A stretch of 64,000 bases of DNA. Origin: Hydrogenophilales bacterium. Its GTDB lineage: Bacteria; Pseudomonadota; Gammaproteobacteria; Burkholderiales; Thiobacillaceae. The notes below the pieces were generated by a model that made no database searches, was not told the origin of the DNA, and saw only the letters and a program-made list of their open reading frames with translations. The DNA is taken from positions 42,344 to 106,343 of the forward strand of contig JADJYY010000041.1 of NCBI GenBank assembly GCA_016719465.1, read 5' to 3'. Each line of letters starts with the position of its first letter. Position 1 is the stretch's first letter. This document shows, one piece after another, positions 1 to 10,546 of the stretch. The position numbers and the translations under genes were made by a program.

Positions 1-1070
1 CGCGCCGCAAGTTCGTGGTGGAGACCGGCGCGGAGCCGGACTGCCCGCAACTCAAGCTGCTGCGTATCGAGGGTTCCATCTTCTTCGGCGCCGTGGACCA
101 CATCCAGCACGCCTTCGCCGCGGTGGACGAGCACGTGCCCGGCCAGAAGCACCTGCTGCTGTTCTCCAAGGGCATCAATACCATCGACCTGGCCGGCGCC
201 GAGTTGCTGGCCCGGGAGGCCCAGCGCCGGCGCAAGCTGGGCGGCGCCCTCTACCTGTGCGGCGTGCGCGACGCCACCTGCGGCATGCTGAAGAAGGGCG
301 GTTACCAGGCCGACATCGGCGAAGCCAACGTCTTCGCCCACAAGCCCGACGCCATCGCCGGCATCTATCCGCGCCTGGATTCGGAACGCTGCCGTACCTG
401 TACCGCCCGCATCTTCCGGGAATGCCGGGAGCGCCTGCCCAACGGCGAGGCGCGCACGGCGGGGGACATGGAGCAATTCAGCGAGATCAGCGAGGATGTC
501 AGCGCCGCCAGCGCCGGCTTCAAGCGCCTCACGGAAATCGTCACCCGTACCGGCGACGACGGCACCACGGGCATCGCCAACGGCACCCGCATGTCCAAGC
601 ACGCGCCCCGCATCGAGGCCATCGGCACGGTGGACGAACTCAACAGCCAGGTGGGCGTGCTGCTGGCTTCCCCCCTCCCCGCCGACCTGCGCCCCCTGCT
701 GGTGGATATCCAGCATGACCTGTTCAACCTGGGGGCGGAACTGGCCTGGCCCGAGGTCAGCCAGATTCACGAGGACGCGGTGCTGCGCCTGGACCAGGCC
801 ATCGCCACCTACAATGCCGGGCTGCCGCCCCTGACCGAATTCGTCCTGCCCGGCGGCGCTTCGGCCGCCGCCCAGACCCACATCTGCCGCACGGTGTGCC
901 GGCGCGCGGAGCGGCGGCTCTCCACCCTGTCCGAGGTGGAATTGCTGTCGCCCAAATTGGGGCAATACCTCAACCGGCTGTCGGATCTGCTGTTCGTCCT
1001 GTCCCGCCGCATCAACCGCGTGGCGGGCAAGGAGGAACCGGTCTGGCGCGGGCCCTCGGCGCGCGATTGA
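1..1070 (+). CDS. SulP-type STAS domain fused in frame to PduO-type cob(I)alamin adenosyltransferase (5' partial)
   Basis: The frame is open from position 3, so the gene begins before the window. The first ~115 visible residues look like the STAS domain that ends SulP anion permeases (LRIEGSIFFGAVDHI), followed by a Cys-containing tail (CRTCTARIFREC). Without any stop the frame continues into a PduO-type ATP:cob(I)alamin adenosyltransferase domain of about 180 residues, with RTGDDGTTG near its start and the C-terminal LNRLSDLLFVLSRR helix. That enzyme makes adenosylcobalamin in the cytosol. An internal ATG at 468 is preceded by a G-rich, Shine-Dalgarno-like stretch and could start a separate adenosyltransferase of about 200 residues. 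Domain identities are fairly certain. Whether the product is one protein or two is open. Confidence 0.8.
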   Translation, partial: RRKFVVETGAEPDCPQLKLLRIEGSIFFGAVDHIQHAFAAVDEHVPGQKHLLLFSKGINTIDLAGAELLAREAQRRRKLGGALYLCGVRDATCGMLKKGGYQADIGEANVFAHKPDAIAGIYPRLDSERCRTCTARIFRECRERLPNGEARTAGDMEQFSEISEDVSAASAGFKRLTEIVTRTGDDGTTGIANGTRMSKHAPRIEAIGTVDELNSQVGVLLASPLPADLRPLLVDIQHDLFNLGAELAWPEVSQIHEDAVLRLDQAIATYNAGLPPLTEFVLPGGASAAAQTHICRTVCRRAERRLSTLSEVELLSPKLGQYLNRLSDLLFVLSRRINRVAGKEEPVWRGPSARD

Positions 1071-1091
1071 CGCGGCTCCGGCCCATCCCGG

Positions 1092-1697
1092 CTAGCCGCC
1101 CTTGCTCAACCATTGCAAGGTGTCGAAACGCTTGGCTCCCCGGTGCTCGACCCGGATACGGGCCAGCCCGGCCGAGCCCACGTTGATGCGATAGGCCCGC
1201 TCCGGCGGCAGGCCCAGGACGTGACTGACGACCATGCGGATGACGCCGGCGTGGGACACCACCAGGACGTGTTCTCCCCGGTGTTCATCGAGGATGCCCT
1301 CGTAGGCGGCGGCCACCCGCCGGGCAAAATTTTCCAGAGGTTCCGCCCCTTCCGGGCGGCGCCCCAGGGGATCGAGCTTGAACTCGAACACGCGGTTCGG
1401 CTCGGCCTGTTCAAGCTCGGCGGCGGTACGCCCCTCCCAGGCCCCGAAACCCACTTCCGCCAGGCGTTCGTCGATGCGCATCGGCAGGCCGGTGGTTCCG
1501 GCCAGCCATTCCGCGAAGGCCGCGCAGCGACTCAGCGGGGAGGAAACGATGGCCGCCCAGGGGCGCTCGCCCGCCGTGGCGGCGCACATCTGGGCCCAGC
1601 CCTTTTCCGACAGGGGGTCGTCGGTCTGGCCGCGATAGCGCTTGCCGCCGACGGGTTCGCCGTGACGCAGGAAATCCAGGGTGGTGAAAACGGGCAT
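1092..1697 (-). CDS. Histidine phosphatase family protein (alpha-ribazole phosphatase / phosphoglycerate mutase-like)
   Basis: A 201-residue protein with the RHG signature of the histidine phosphatase superfamily near residue 11 (LDFLRHGEP) and the second catalytic His in VLVVSHAGVIR. The length and RGQTDDPLS context fit CobC-like alpha-ribazole phosphatase, which removes the phosphate from alpha-ribazole-5'-phosphate in cobalamin assembly. A general phosphoglycerate mutase-like role cannot be excluded. Its position tail-to-tail with the adenosyltransferase domain gives modest support for a corrinoid function. Its start lies 15 nt after the ParA gene on the same strand, so the two are probably co-transcribed. 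Confidence 0.75.
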   Translation of the reverse strand: MPVFTTLDFLRHGEPVGGKRYRGQTDDPLSEKGWAQMCAATAGERPWAAIVSSPLSRCAAFAEWLAGTTGLPMRIDERLAEVGFGAWEGRTAAELEQAEPNRVFEFKLDPLGRRPEGAEPLENFARRVAAAYEGILDEHRGEHVLVVSHAGVIRMVVSHVLGLPPERAYRINVGSAGLARIRVEHRGAKRFDTLQWLSKGG

Positions 1698-1711
1698 GCC
1701 TCGGTGGAGCG

Positions 1712-2365
1712 CTAGCGGCCGCGCAGCAATCGCTCCACTTCACGCCGCAGGGCGTCCACTTCCAGGGAGGCCATCGCGGCGCGGCTGCCCAGGGCGCGGA
1801 TGGTGGTTCCCAGGGCCGCGCACTGGCGGTAGGCGGTGCGGCTCTTGAGGCTGGCGGCCAGCATGGGAATACCGAATTCCGGCAGCATGCCGAGCACTTC
1901 CTGGGCCAGGAGGGTATTCAGTTGCATCTGGTTCACCATCAGGCGGGCTTCCAGTTCCGGGTTCTTGTGGCGGGCATGGGCGATGGCCTCGCGGATACGC
2001 ACCGAGGCCCACAGATCCAGGGGCGAGGGAATCACCGGCACCAGGGCCAGCCGGGCCGCCCGCAGCGCGCTGGCGGTCACCGGGGCGGCGGCGGCGGGGG
2101 GGCTGTCGATGACGATGTAGTCGAATTCCTCCTGGCGCTTGCGCAGGGCCTTGTGCAGCTTGCCCTCCTCGCCGGAGACATCCTCCACCTCGGCGGGAAA
2201 GCCCCCGCCCATGCCGGCCCAGTGCAGGGCTGTGTTCTGGGGGTCGGCGTCGGCCACCAGCACCCGCTTGCCGGAATCCGCCAGGCTTCCCGCCAGCAGC
2301 ATTGCCAGGGTCGTCTTGCCGGCCCCCCCCTTCTGGTTCACCACGGCGATGATTTTTGCCACCAT
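1712..2365 (-). CDS. ParA family partition-type ATPase, orphan
   Basis: A 217-residue deviant Walker-type ATPase. The N-terminus carries KGGAGKTT (deviant Walker A with the signature lysine) and VADADPQNTAL (Walker A'), followed by YIVIDSPP (Walker B). The size matches short ParA/MinD-like positioning ATPases without an N-terminal DNA-binding domain. No parB or parS-like gene lies beside it, so it may position something other than the chromosome. It is divergent from fabI and upstream of the histidine phosphatase. Function beyond ATP-dependent positioning is not visible from sequence. Confidence 0.8.
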   Translation of the reverse strand: MVAKIIAVVNQKGGAGKTTLAMLLAGSLADSGKRVLVADADPQNTALHWAGMGGGFPAEVEDVSGEEGKLHKALRKRQEEFDYIVIDSPPAAAAPVTASALRAARLALVPVIPSPLDLWASVRIREAIAHARHKNPELEARLMVNQMQLNTLLAQEVLGMLPEFGIPMLAASLKSRTAYRQCAALGTTIRALGSRAAMASLEVDALRREVERLLRGR

Positions 2366-2405
2366 GACTTAGCTCCTTTTTCCACCCCGGATGGTAGCGC
2401 CGAGA

Positions 2406-2434
2406 TTCGGCGGATGCAGCCTCGCGGTTATAAT
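2406..2434 (+). promoter_or_regulatory. Candidate sigma-70 promoter for fabI
   Basis: A perfect TATAAT lies at 2429-2434, 30 nt before the fabI ATG. Seventeen bases upstream is TTCGGC, a poor match to TTGACA. The site sits in the intergenic region between the divergent parA-like gene and fabI. Assignment rests on the -10 box and spacing only. Confidence 0.45.
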
Positions 2435-2464
2435 TTCGGCCATTTCCAATTCAGGGATCGCGAC

Positions 2465-3256
2465 ATGGGCTTTCTTGCCGGCAAGAAAATTCTCGTCACC
2501 GGGATGATCAGCAATCGTTCCATCGCCTATGGCGTCGCCAAATGCTGTCACCGGGAAGGCGCGGAACTGGCCTTCACCTATCAGGGCGACAAGGTCCGTG
2601 ACCGGGTCATGGGACTGGCCGGCGAGTTCTCCGCGTCGCCCCTGGCGTTCCCCTGCGATGTGGGCAGCGACGAGGAAATCGCCGCGATGTACGCGCAACT
2701 CGGCCAGCACTGGGATGGCCTGGACGGCCTGGTGCATTCCATCGCCTACGTTCCCAAGGACGCCCTGGACGGCAGCTACATCGACAACGTCACCCGGGAA
2801 AACTTCCGCATCGCCCACGACATTTCCAGCTATTCCTTCACCGCCCTGGCCAAGGCCGGCCTGCCCATGATGGAAGGTCGCAATGCCGCCATGCTGACCA
2901 TGACCTACCTGGGCGCGGTGCGTTCCGTCCCCCATTACAACGTCATGGGCCTGGCCAAGGCCAGCCTGGAATCCAGCGTCTACTATCTGGCCGCCGGCCT
3001 GGGTCCGCGCGGCATCCGCGTCAACGGCCTGTCCGCCGGCCCCATCAAGACCCTGGCGGCCTCCGGCATCGCCGACTTCAACAAGCTGCTGGCCTGGGGC
3101 GAGAAGAATTCGCCCCTGCGCCGCAACGTGACCATCGAGGAAGTGGGCAATACCGCCGCCTTCCTGCTGTCCGACCTGGCCAGCGGCATCACGGGGGAAA
3201 TCACCTACGTGGACTCCGGCTTCAACAGCACGGCCGGGCTGGCGGTGGACGAATAA
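2465..3256 (+). CDS. fabI: Enoyl-[acyl-carrier-protein] reductase (NADH)
   Basis: A 263-residue protein, the usual FabI length. It starts MGFLAGKKILVTGMISNRSI, with the Rossmann glycine pattern typical of FabI, and carries the conserved Tyr/Lys region in YNVMGLAKASLE. It reduces trans-2-enoyl-ACP in the last step of the fatty-acid elongation cycle and is the family targeted by triclosan and isoniazid-type inhibitors. The frame is open further upstream, but the ATG at 2465 matches the conserved N-terminus and sits 30 nt after the candidate promoter. A strong terminator follows the stop. Confidence 0.96.
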   Translation: MGFLAGKKILVTGMISNRSIAYGVAKCCHREGAELAFTYQGDKVRDRVMGLAGEFSASPLAFPCDVGSDEEIAAMYAQLGQHWDGLDGLVHSIAYVPKDALDGSYIDNVTRENFRIAHDISSYSFTALAKAGLPMMEGRNAAMLTMTYLGAVRSVPHYNVMGLAKASLESSVYYLAAGLGPRGIRVNGLSAGPIKTLAASGIADFNKLLAWGEKNSPLRRNVTIEEVGNTAAFLLSDLASGITGEITYVDSGFNSTAGLAVDE

Positions 3257-3274
3257 GCGGCCGAGCCAGGCCAG

Positions 3275-3313
3275 ACAACAAAAAAGCCGGAGGATCTCCG
3301 GCTTTTTTGTTGT
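3275..3313. terminator. Bidirectional rho-independent terminator after fabI
   Basis: A perfect 18-bp inverted repeat (3275-3292 and 3296-3313) with a 3-nt loop. The GC core GCCGGAG/CTCCGGC is flanked by A6 and T6 tracts, so it can act on both strands. It closes fabI. Confidence 0.9.
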
Positions 3314-3330
3314 CGATGGCGGCGCCGATC

Positions 3331-3568
3331 ATCCTAGAAACGGCAGTTGGACGCGCCCGATGGTGCGTTCGGGTGGGTGGCTGGCGCGACGCGACGACGC
3401 CGCATGCCGGGGCCCGCAAGGAGGAGCAACAAAGCCAGACGCCCGCCCGGACGTGCCAGCGGGTGCGTAGCGGTCTCACCCATGGGGTGAGGTCTGCCGA
3501 AAGGCATTTCGTCAATATCCATGCGCCTTCACAAGGGCAAAGGAGCGGTCAACCGCCGTTTCTAGGAT
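3331..3568. mobile_element. MITE-like element with terminal inverted repeats
   Basis: The interval between the fabI terminator and ppiD is bounded by a 19-bp inverted repeat: atcctagaaacggcagttg at 3331-3349 and its complement at 3550-3568, with one mismatch. The interior is about 200 bp and encodes no recognisable transposase. A 62-residue minus-strand frame fills most of it and ends inside the left repeat, but it has no recognisable homology. The right end touches the last codon position of ppiD, so the element may have supplied that gene's stop. It could be a non-autonomous transposon or a lineage-specific dispersed repeat. Confidence 0.6.
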
Positions 3569-5442
3569 CATTCCGCCTTGGGCTCCAGGGCGGAGGGCGC
3601 GATCTTGATCTTGGCCTTTGCCTTGACGCTTTCCAGGTAGGCGCGCATTTCCTCCTGAGCCAGAAGTCGCCGCAGGTCGGCGCGGATTTTCCCGGTCTGT
3701 TCCGCGGGCGGTTCGTTGGCGACCACCCGGTTGATGCGATAGACCCGGTAGCCATCGGCCGATTCCACGCCCAGGTAGGCGGGCAGCTTGCCGGCCTCGG
3801 CGCTGAAAATGGCCCTCACCGACGCGGGCGGCAGGTTGAGGGGCTGCATTCTGGACACCGTCATGGGAGCGGAGAAGGTCACCGCCGAGCCCTGCCCGGA
3901 GCGGGCCGCCTCCAGGGCTTTCCGGCCGGCCTCGATGGCCAGTTTCCGGGCCGCTTCCCGGGTCAGCCGATTGCGGATATCGCCCGCCACGTCCGCCAGC
4001 GGCAGCAGGCCCGCCGGCCGATGATCAATCACCCGGGCCGCGACCAGCGTGTTGGGCGCCACCTCGACGGCCTCGATGTTCTGGCGCTTGGTCAGCGCGT
4101 CCTCGCTGAACAGGCTGTCCATCAGGCGCGGGTTGGCCAGGATGGCCGGCTGCGCCGTCTGCCCCTTGGCCAGCCAGCCGCTCTCCTCCAGCTTGAGCCC
4201 GAATTCCTTGGCCGCCGGCGCCAGGCTGTCGGGCTGCTCATAGACAAGATTGCTGAAACGCTCGGCGGATTCGACAAAGCGGCGCTGGGCTTCCTGTTGC
4301 CGCAATTCCCGGCGAATCTCGTCCTTGACGACGTCGAAGCCGAGCTTGGCGCCAACCACCACGTTGTCCAGGCGAATGATGTGATAGCCGAACTGGCTTT
4401 CCACCAGCCCCCGGATCTCGCCGGGCTTCATGTTCCAGACCGCGTCGGCGAAGGGCTTCACCATCATGTCGCGGGTAAAGGCGCCCAGGTCGCCGCCCTG
4501 GGCGCCCGAAACCGGATCCTGGGAATGCTGGCGCGCCAGGTCGGCGAATTTCGACGGCGTCTTCACCGCTTCCGCCAACAGCTGCTCCGCCCTGGCCTTG
4601 GCCGCTTGCCGGCTCTTGGCGTCGGCGCCCTCGTCCACCTTGACCAGGATGTGGGCGGCCCGACGCTGCTCGGGCTCCTGGTAGCGGGCGGCATTCGCCT
4701 CGTAATGCTTGCGGACCTGTTCATCCCCGACCTGGATGCCTTCTTCCAGCAGGGCCTGGGAAAGGACGACATACTGGGCGCGGACCTGGACGGGCGTGGT
4801 GTAGTCCTTCTGTCGCGCCTTGTAATCCGCTTCCACGGCCTTGTCGTCGATCTTGACGGCATTGGCATGGGACTTGGCATCGAAGGCCGCCTCGTTGATT
4901 TCCCTTTGCTGGCTCAGCAGCCTGGCCAGGCGCTCGACCATGGGCTTGGCGGCCAGCGCGCCTTCGCCATAGCCGATCTGCACCTGCTTGAGGAGCAGAT
5001 CCTGACCGATCATCGCCGGCAACTCGCCCCGGCTCATGCCCCGGCTGCGTAGCCAGGAATCCATGCGCGCCTCGGAGAACTTGCCGTTTTCCTGAAAAAT
5101 CTCCACGCCGGCCAGGACAGCCTGGATCTGGGGATCCAGGATCGAAAACCCGGCCTTGCCCGCCGCCATGGACAGCACCCGGGTGTTGACCAATTGATCC
5201 ATGACCTGCTGGCGCAGGGCCTTGTCCTCGACTTTTCCGCCGAGCGCCTGCTCCTGGTCCTTGAGGGTCTTGATGAATTCCCGCTGGCTGATCTGAACGT
5301 CGTCGATCTCGGCGGCGGGCGGTTCCTGGCCACCACCGGAAAAGTAGGAATCGATGCCCCAGAGGGCGAAGGGAATGACAAGCAGGCCCAGGATCACTTT
5401 GGCAATCCAACCCTGCGCGCGTTCGCGAATGGCTTCTAGCAT
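3568..5442 (-). CDS. ppiD: Periplasmic folding chaperone / SurA-like peptidyl-prolyl isomerase PpiD
   Basis: A 624-residue protein with one N-terminal membrane anchor (residues ~12-32, IAKVILGLLVIPFALWGID), a SurA-N-like chaperone region, and a central parvulin-type PPIase domain around residues 260-360 (AAHILVKVDEGADAKS, GDLGAFTRDMMVKPF, FGYHIIRLD). PpiD is anchored in the inner membrane near the Sec translocon and helps newly exported proteins fold. Its place downstream of lon, hupB and two tRNA genes is the usual betaproteobacterial arrangement. The TGA stop at 3568-3570 coincides with the right end of the inverted-repeat element, so the last residues may be altered. Confidence 0.93.
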   Translation of the reverse strand: MLEAIRERAQGWIAKVILGLLVIPFALWGIDSYFSGGGQEPPAAEIDDVQISQREFIKTLKDQEQALGGKVEDKALRQQVMDQLVNTRVLSMAAGKAGFSILDPQIQAVLAGVEIFQENGKFSEARMDSWLRSRGMSRGELPAMIGQDLLLKQVQIGYGEGALAAKPMVERLARLLSQQREINEAAFDAKSHANAVKIDDKAVEADYKARQKDYTTPVQVRAQYVVLSQALLEEGIQVGDEQVRKHYEANAARYQEPEQRRAAHILVKVDEGADAKSRQAAKARAEQLLAEAVKTPSKFADLARQHSQDPVSGAQGGDLGAFTRDMMVKPFADAVWNMKPGEIRGLVESQFGYHIIRLDNVVVGAKLGFDVVKDEIRRELRQQEAQRRFVESAERFSNLVYEQPDSLAPAAKEFGLKLEESGWLAKGQTAQPAILANPRLMDSLFSEDALTKRQNIEAVEVAPNTLVAARVIDHRPAGLLPLADVAGDIRNRLTREAARKLAIEAGRKALEAARSGQGSAVTFSAPMTVSRMQPLNLPPASVRAIFSAEAGKLPAYLGVESADGYRVYRINRVVANEPPAEQTGKIRADLRRLLAQEEMRAYLESVKAKAKIKIAPSALEPKAE

Positions 5443-5482
5443 GGCTTTGCAATCACTCGGTCAAGGGCAAAAAACCCGAAAC

Positions 5483-5512
5483 AAAAAAAAAGGCGAACTC
5501 GCGTTCGCCTTT
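5483..5512 (-). terminator. Rho-independent terminator after tRNA-Asp
   Basis: Reading the minus strand, a 10-bp stem AAAGGCGAAC/GTTCGCCTTT with loop GCGA is followed by a run of T. It lies just downstream of the tRNA-Asp gene and ends the tRNA transcript before ppiD. Confidence 0.85.
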
Positions 5513-5519
5513 GAGGTGT

Positions 5520-5596
5520 TGGCGGAGTGGACGGGACTCGAACCCGCGACCCCCGGCGTGACAGGCCGGTATTCTAACCGACTGAACTACCACTCC
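5520..5596 (-). tRNA. tRNA-Asp (GTC)
   Basis: A full cloverleaf on the minus strand. The acceptor stem GGAGTGG pairs with CCACTCC, the anticodon loop is CTGTCAC with anticodon GTC, the T-arm contains GGTTCGAGTCC, and the CCA end is encoded (5520-5522). Confidence 0.96.
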
Positions 5597-5640
5597 ATTG
5601 ACTTCTATTTACTGCTTTTCTGGATACTGCAAATTCCGGC

Positions 5641-5716
5641 TGGTGGGTGCTGACGGGGTCGAACCGCCGACATTCGCCTTGTAAGGGCGACGCTCTACCA
5701 ACTGAGCTAAGCACCC
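5641..5716 (-). tRNA. tRNA-Val (TAC)
   Basis: A full cloverleaf on the minus strand. The acceptor stem begins GGGTGC, the anticodon loop is CTTACAA with anticodon TAC, the T-arm contains GGTTCGACCCC, and the CCA end is encoded (5641-5643). It is probably co-transcribed with the tRNA-Asp gene 44 bp downstream. Confidence 0.96.
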
Positions 5717-5729
5717 GTCAGAAAGACCG

Positions 5730-6002
5730 CTAGTTTACAGCGTCTTTCAGCGCTTTGCCAGCACGGAATTTAGGAACTTTCGCGGCCTTGATCTTGATGG
5801 TGGCGCCAGTACGGGGATTACGGCCGGAACGAGCGGCACGCTTGCCTACGTAGAAGGAACCGAAGCCAACCAGAGTGACCATCTCACCCTTCTTCAGCGC
5901 TTTTTTCACCGCGTCCATGGCGCCGTCCAGCGCGCGACCGGCAGCGGCCTTGGAAATATCAGCGGACGCGGCGATGGCGTCAATCAGTTCAGATTTGTTC
6001 AC
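5730..6002 (-). CDS. hupB: DNA-binding protein HU
   Basis: A 90-residue HU-family nucleoid protein (NKSELIDAIAASADISKAAA at the start, GFGSFYVGKRAARSGRNPRT in the DNA-binding arm). It bends DNA non-specifically as a dimer. The start chosen is GTG at 6002, preceded by an AGGGGGA ribosome-binding site. An upstream in-frame ATG at 6071 would add 23 residues not seen in HU proteins. It lies downstream of lon, as in many proteobacteria. Confidence 0.94.
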   Translation of the reverse strand: MNKSELIDAIAASADISKAAAGRALDGAMDAVKKALKKGEMVTLVGFGSFYVGKRAARSGRNPRTGATIKIKAAKVPKFRAGKALKDAVN

Positions 6003-6109
6003 GAAATCCCCCTTTTCAGTGGATGAAGGCAGCGCAGGGAAACCTGCGCGGGGTTTTATAGCAACCGGCAAAATGCCGTGTCAAGCGCATTTTGCCCCCG
6101 ACCCCCGCG

Positions 6110-8521
<2,412 letters not shown>

Positions 8522-8607
8522 GACGTTCTCCGGCGGATGGGCCGCCTGTGCGGTTCGAGCTACATGACGCCGCCGGGCCGGATTTCAACCCGGCGGCGGG
8601 AACGGTT

Positions 8608-9870
8608 TTATCCGGCTGCCTTGGCCTGCTCGGCGTACAGCAGCAGGGGCTTGGTTTCACCGCTGATGGACTTCTCGTCCACCACCACCTTGATCACATC
8701 CTTCAGGCCAGGCAACTCGTACATGATGTCCAGCAGGGCATGCTCGATGATGGAGCGCAGGCCCCGGGCGCCGGTCTTGCGCTTCAGGGCCCGCTTGGCG
8801 ATGGCGTTGAGGGCTTCCTCGCGGAATTCCAGATCGGCGCCTTCCATCTGGAACAGCTTCTGGAACTGTTTGACCAGGGCGTTCTTGGGCTCGGTGAGGA
8901 TCTGCACCAGGGCCTTCTCGTCCAGTTCCTCCAGGGTGGCAATGACCGGCAGGCGGCCGACGAACTCGGGGATCAGGCCGTACTTGATGAGGTCCTCGGG
9001 CTCCACCATGCGGAACACCTCGCCGATGTCCTTGCGGTTGTCCTTGGATTTCACCTCGGCGCCGAAGCCGATGCCGGATTTCTCGGTGCGGTCGCGGATC
9101 ACCCGCTCCAGGCCGCTGAAGGCGCCGCCGACGATGAACAGGATGTTGGTGGTGTCCACCTGGATGTATTCCTGGTTCGGGTGCTTGCGGCCGCCCTGGG
9201 GCGGAATGGCGGCCACGGTGCCCTCGATCAGTTTCAACAGCGCCTGCTGCACGCCTTCGCCAGACACGTCGCGGGTGATGGAGGGGTTCTCGGAGCGGCG
9301 CGAAATCTTGTCGATCTCGTCGATGTAGACGATGCCGTTCTTGGCCTTCTCCACGTCGTAGTCGCACTTCTGCAACAGCTTCTGGATGATGTTTTCCACA
9401 TCCTCGCCCACATAGCCGGCTTCGGTCAGGGTAGTGGCGTCGGAAATCACGAAGGGCACGTCCAGCAGGCGGGCCAGGGTCTGGGCCAGCAGGGTCTTGC
9501 CGGAGCCGGTGGGGCCGATGAGCAGGATGTTGCTCTTGGCCAGTTCGACTTCGTCGTCCTTGCCGCCGCCGGGCTTGCGCAGGCGCTTGTAGTGGTTGTA
9601 CACCGCCACGGCCAGGGCCTTCTTGGCCAGGGCCTGGCCGATCACGTACTGGTCAAGGACCGCGCTGATCTCCTGGGGGGTGGGCAGGCTGTCGCCGCTT
9701 TCCTTCTCGGGGTCCTTGCCCACATCCTCGCGGATGATGTCGATGCACAGATCCACGCACTCGTCGCAGATGAACACCGAGGGGCCGGCGATGAGCTTGC
9801 GCACCTCATGCTGGCTCTTGCCGCAGAAGGAGCAGTAAAGAAGTTTGTCGTCGCCTTGTTTGTCCGCCAT
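8608..9870 (-). CDS. clpX: ATP-dependent Clp protease ATP-binding subunit ClpX
   Basis: A 420-residue AAA+ unfoldase. The N-terminal C4 zinc finger (CSFCGK and CDECVDLC) binds adaptors and substrates. The ATPase domain carries Walker A GPTGSGKT and Walker B IVYIDEIDK. The IGF loop that docks into ClpP is present (SGIGFGAEV). It unfolds tagged proteins and feeds them to ClpP, encoded 49 bp upstream on the same strand. Confidence 0.98.
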   Translation of the reverse strand: MADKQGDDKLLYCSFCGKSQHEVRKLIAGPSVFICDECVDLCIDIIREDVGKDPEKESGDSLPTPQEISAVLDQYVIGQALAKKALAVAVYNHYKRLRKPGGGKDDEVELAKSNILLIGPTGSGKTLLAQTLARLLDVPFVISDATTLTEAGYVGEDVENIIQKLLQKCDYDVEKAKNGIVYIDEIDKISRRSENPSITRDVSGEGVQQALLKLIEGTVAAIPPQGGRKHPNQEYIQVDTTNILFIVGGAFSGLERVIRDRTEKSGIGFGAEVKSKDNRKDIGEVFRMVEPEDLIKYGLIPEFVGRLPVIATLEELDEKALVQILTEPKNALVKQFQKLFQMEGADLEFREEALNAIAKRALKRKTGARGLRSIIEHALLDIMYELPGLKDVIKVVVDEKSISGETKPLLLYAEQAKAAG

Positions 9871-9919
9871 TTTTGCCGTCCTGAATGGTTAGCCTAATAC
9901 CCGATCATTTAACTCAAGT

Positions 9920-10546
9920 TTACGCGGCGTCGTTGCGGTTGGCCAGCACTTTATCGGCCAGACCGTAGGTCACGGCCTGCTCCGCGCTCATGAAGTTGTC
10001 CCGGTCGGTATCCCGCTCGATGGTCTCGATGGGCTGGCCGGTGTGTTCCGCCAGCAGTCGGTTGAGCTTTTCCTTGAGGTACAGGATTTCCTTGGCGTGG
10101 ATCTCGATGTCCGTGGCCTGGCCCTGGAAGCCGCCCAGGGGCTGGTGGATCATCACCCGGGAATTGGGCAGCACGAAACGCTTGCCCTTGGCGCCGGCGG
10201 ACAGCAGGAAGGCGCCCATGCTGGCGGCCTGGCCCACGCACAGGGTGGAGACGTCAGGCTTGATGAAGCGCATGGTGTCGTAGATGCCCATGCCGGCGGT
10301 GATGGAGCCGCCCGGCGAGTTGATGTACAGGTAGATGTCCTTGTCCGGGTTTTCCGACTCCAGGAACAGCAACTGGGCCACCACCAGGTTGGCGGTCATG
10401 TCGTTCACCGGCCCCACCATGAATACCACCCGCTCCTTGAGCAGGCGGGAATAGATGTCGTAGGCCCGCTCGCCGCGCCCGCTCTGCTCGATGACCATGG
10501 GGATGTACCCCAGGCCGGAAGGTTCCTGCGTCCAGTTGCTCATCAA
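9920..10546 (-). CDS. clpP: ATP-dependent Clp protease proteolytic subunit ClpP
   Basis: A 208-residue serine protease with the complete catalytic triad context: Ser in GQAASMGAFLL, His in MIHQPLGGF, Asp in RDTDRDNFMSA. It forms the tetradecameric chamber working with ClpX. Two adjacent ATG codons are possible starts (10546 or 10543). The gene overlaps the stop of tig by a few bases, suggesting translational coupling. Confidence 0.97.
   Translation of the reverse strand: MMSNWTQEPSGLGYIPMVIEQSGRGERAYDIYSRLLKERVVFMVGPVNDMTANLVVAQLLFLESENPDKDIYLYINSPGGSITAGMGIYDTMRFIKPDVSTLCVGQAASMGAFLLSAGAKGKRFVLPNSRVMIHQPLGGFQGQATDIEIHAKEILYLKEKLNRLLAEHTGQPIETIERDTDRDNFMSAEQAVTYGLADKVLANRNDAA

Noticed and set aside
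5721..5748. Hairpin GAAAGAC/GTCTTTC over the hupB stop as a terminator
   Set aside because: The stem is short, lies inside the coding end of hupB and is not followed by a T run.
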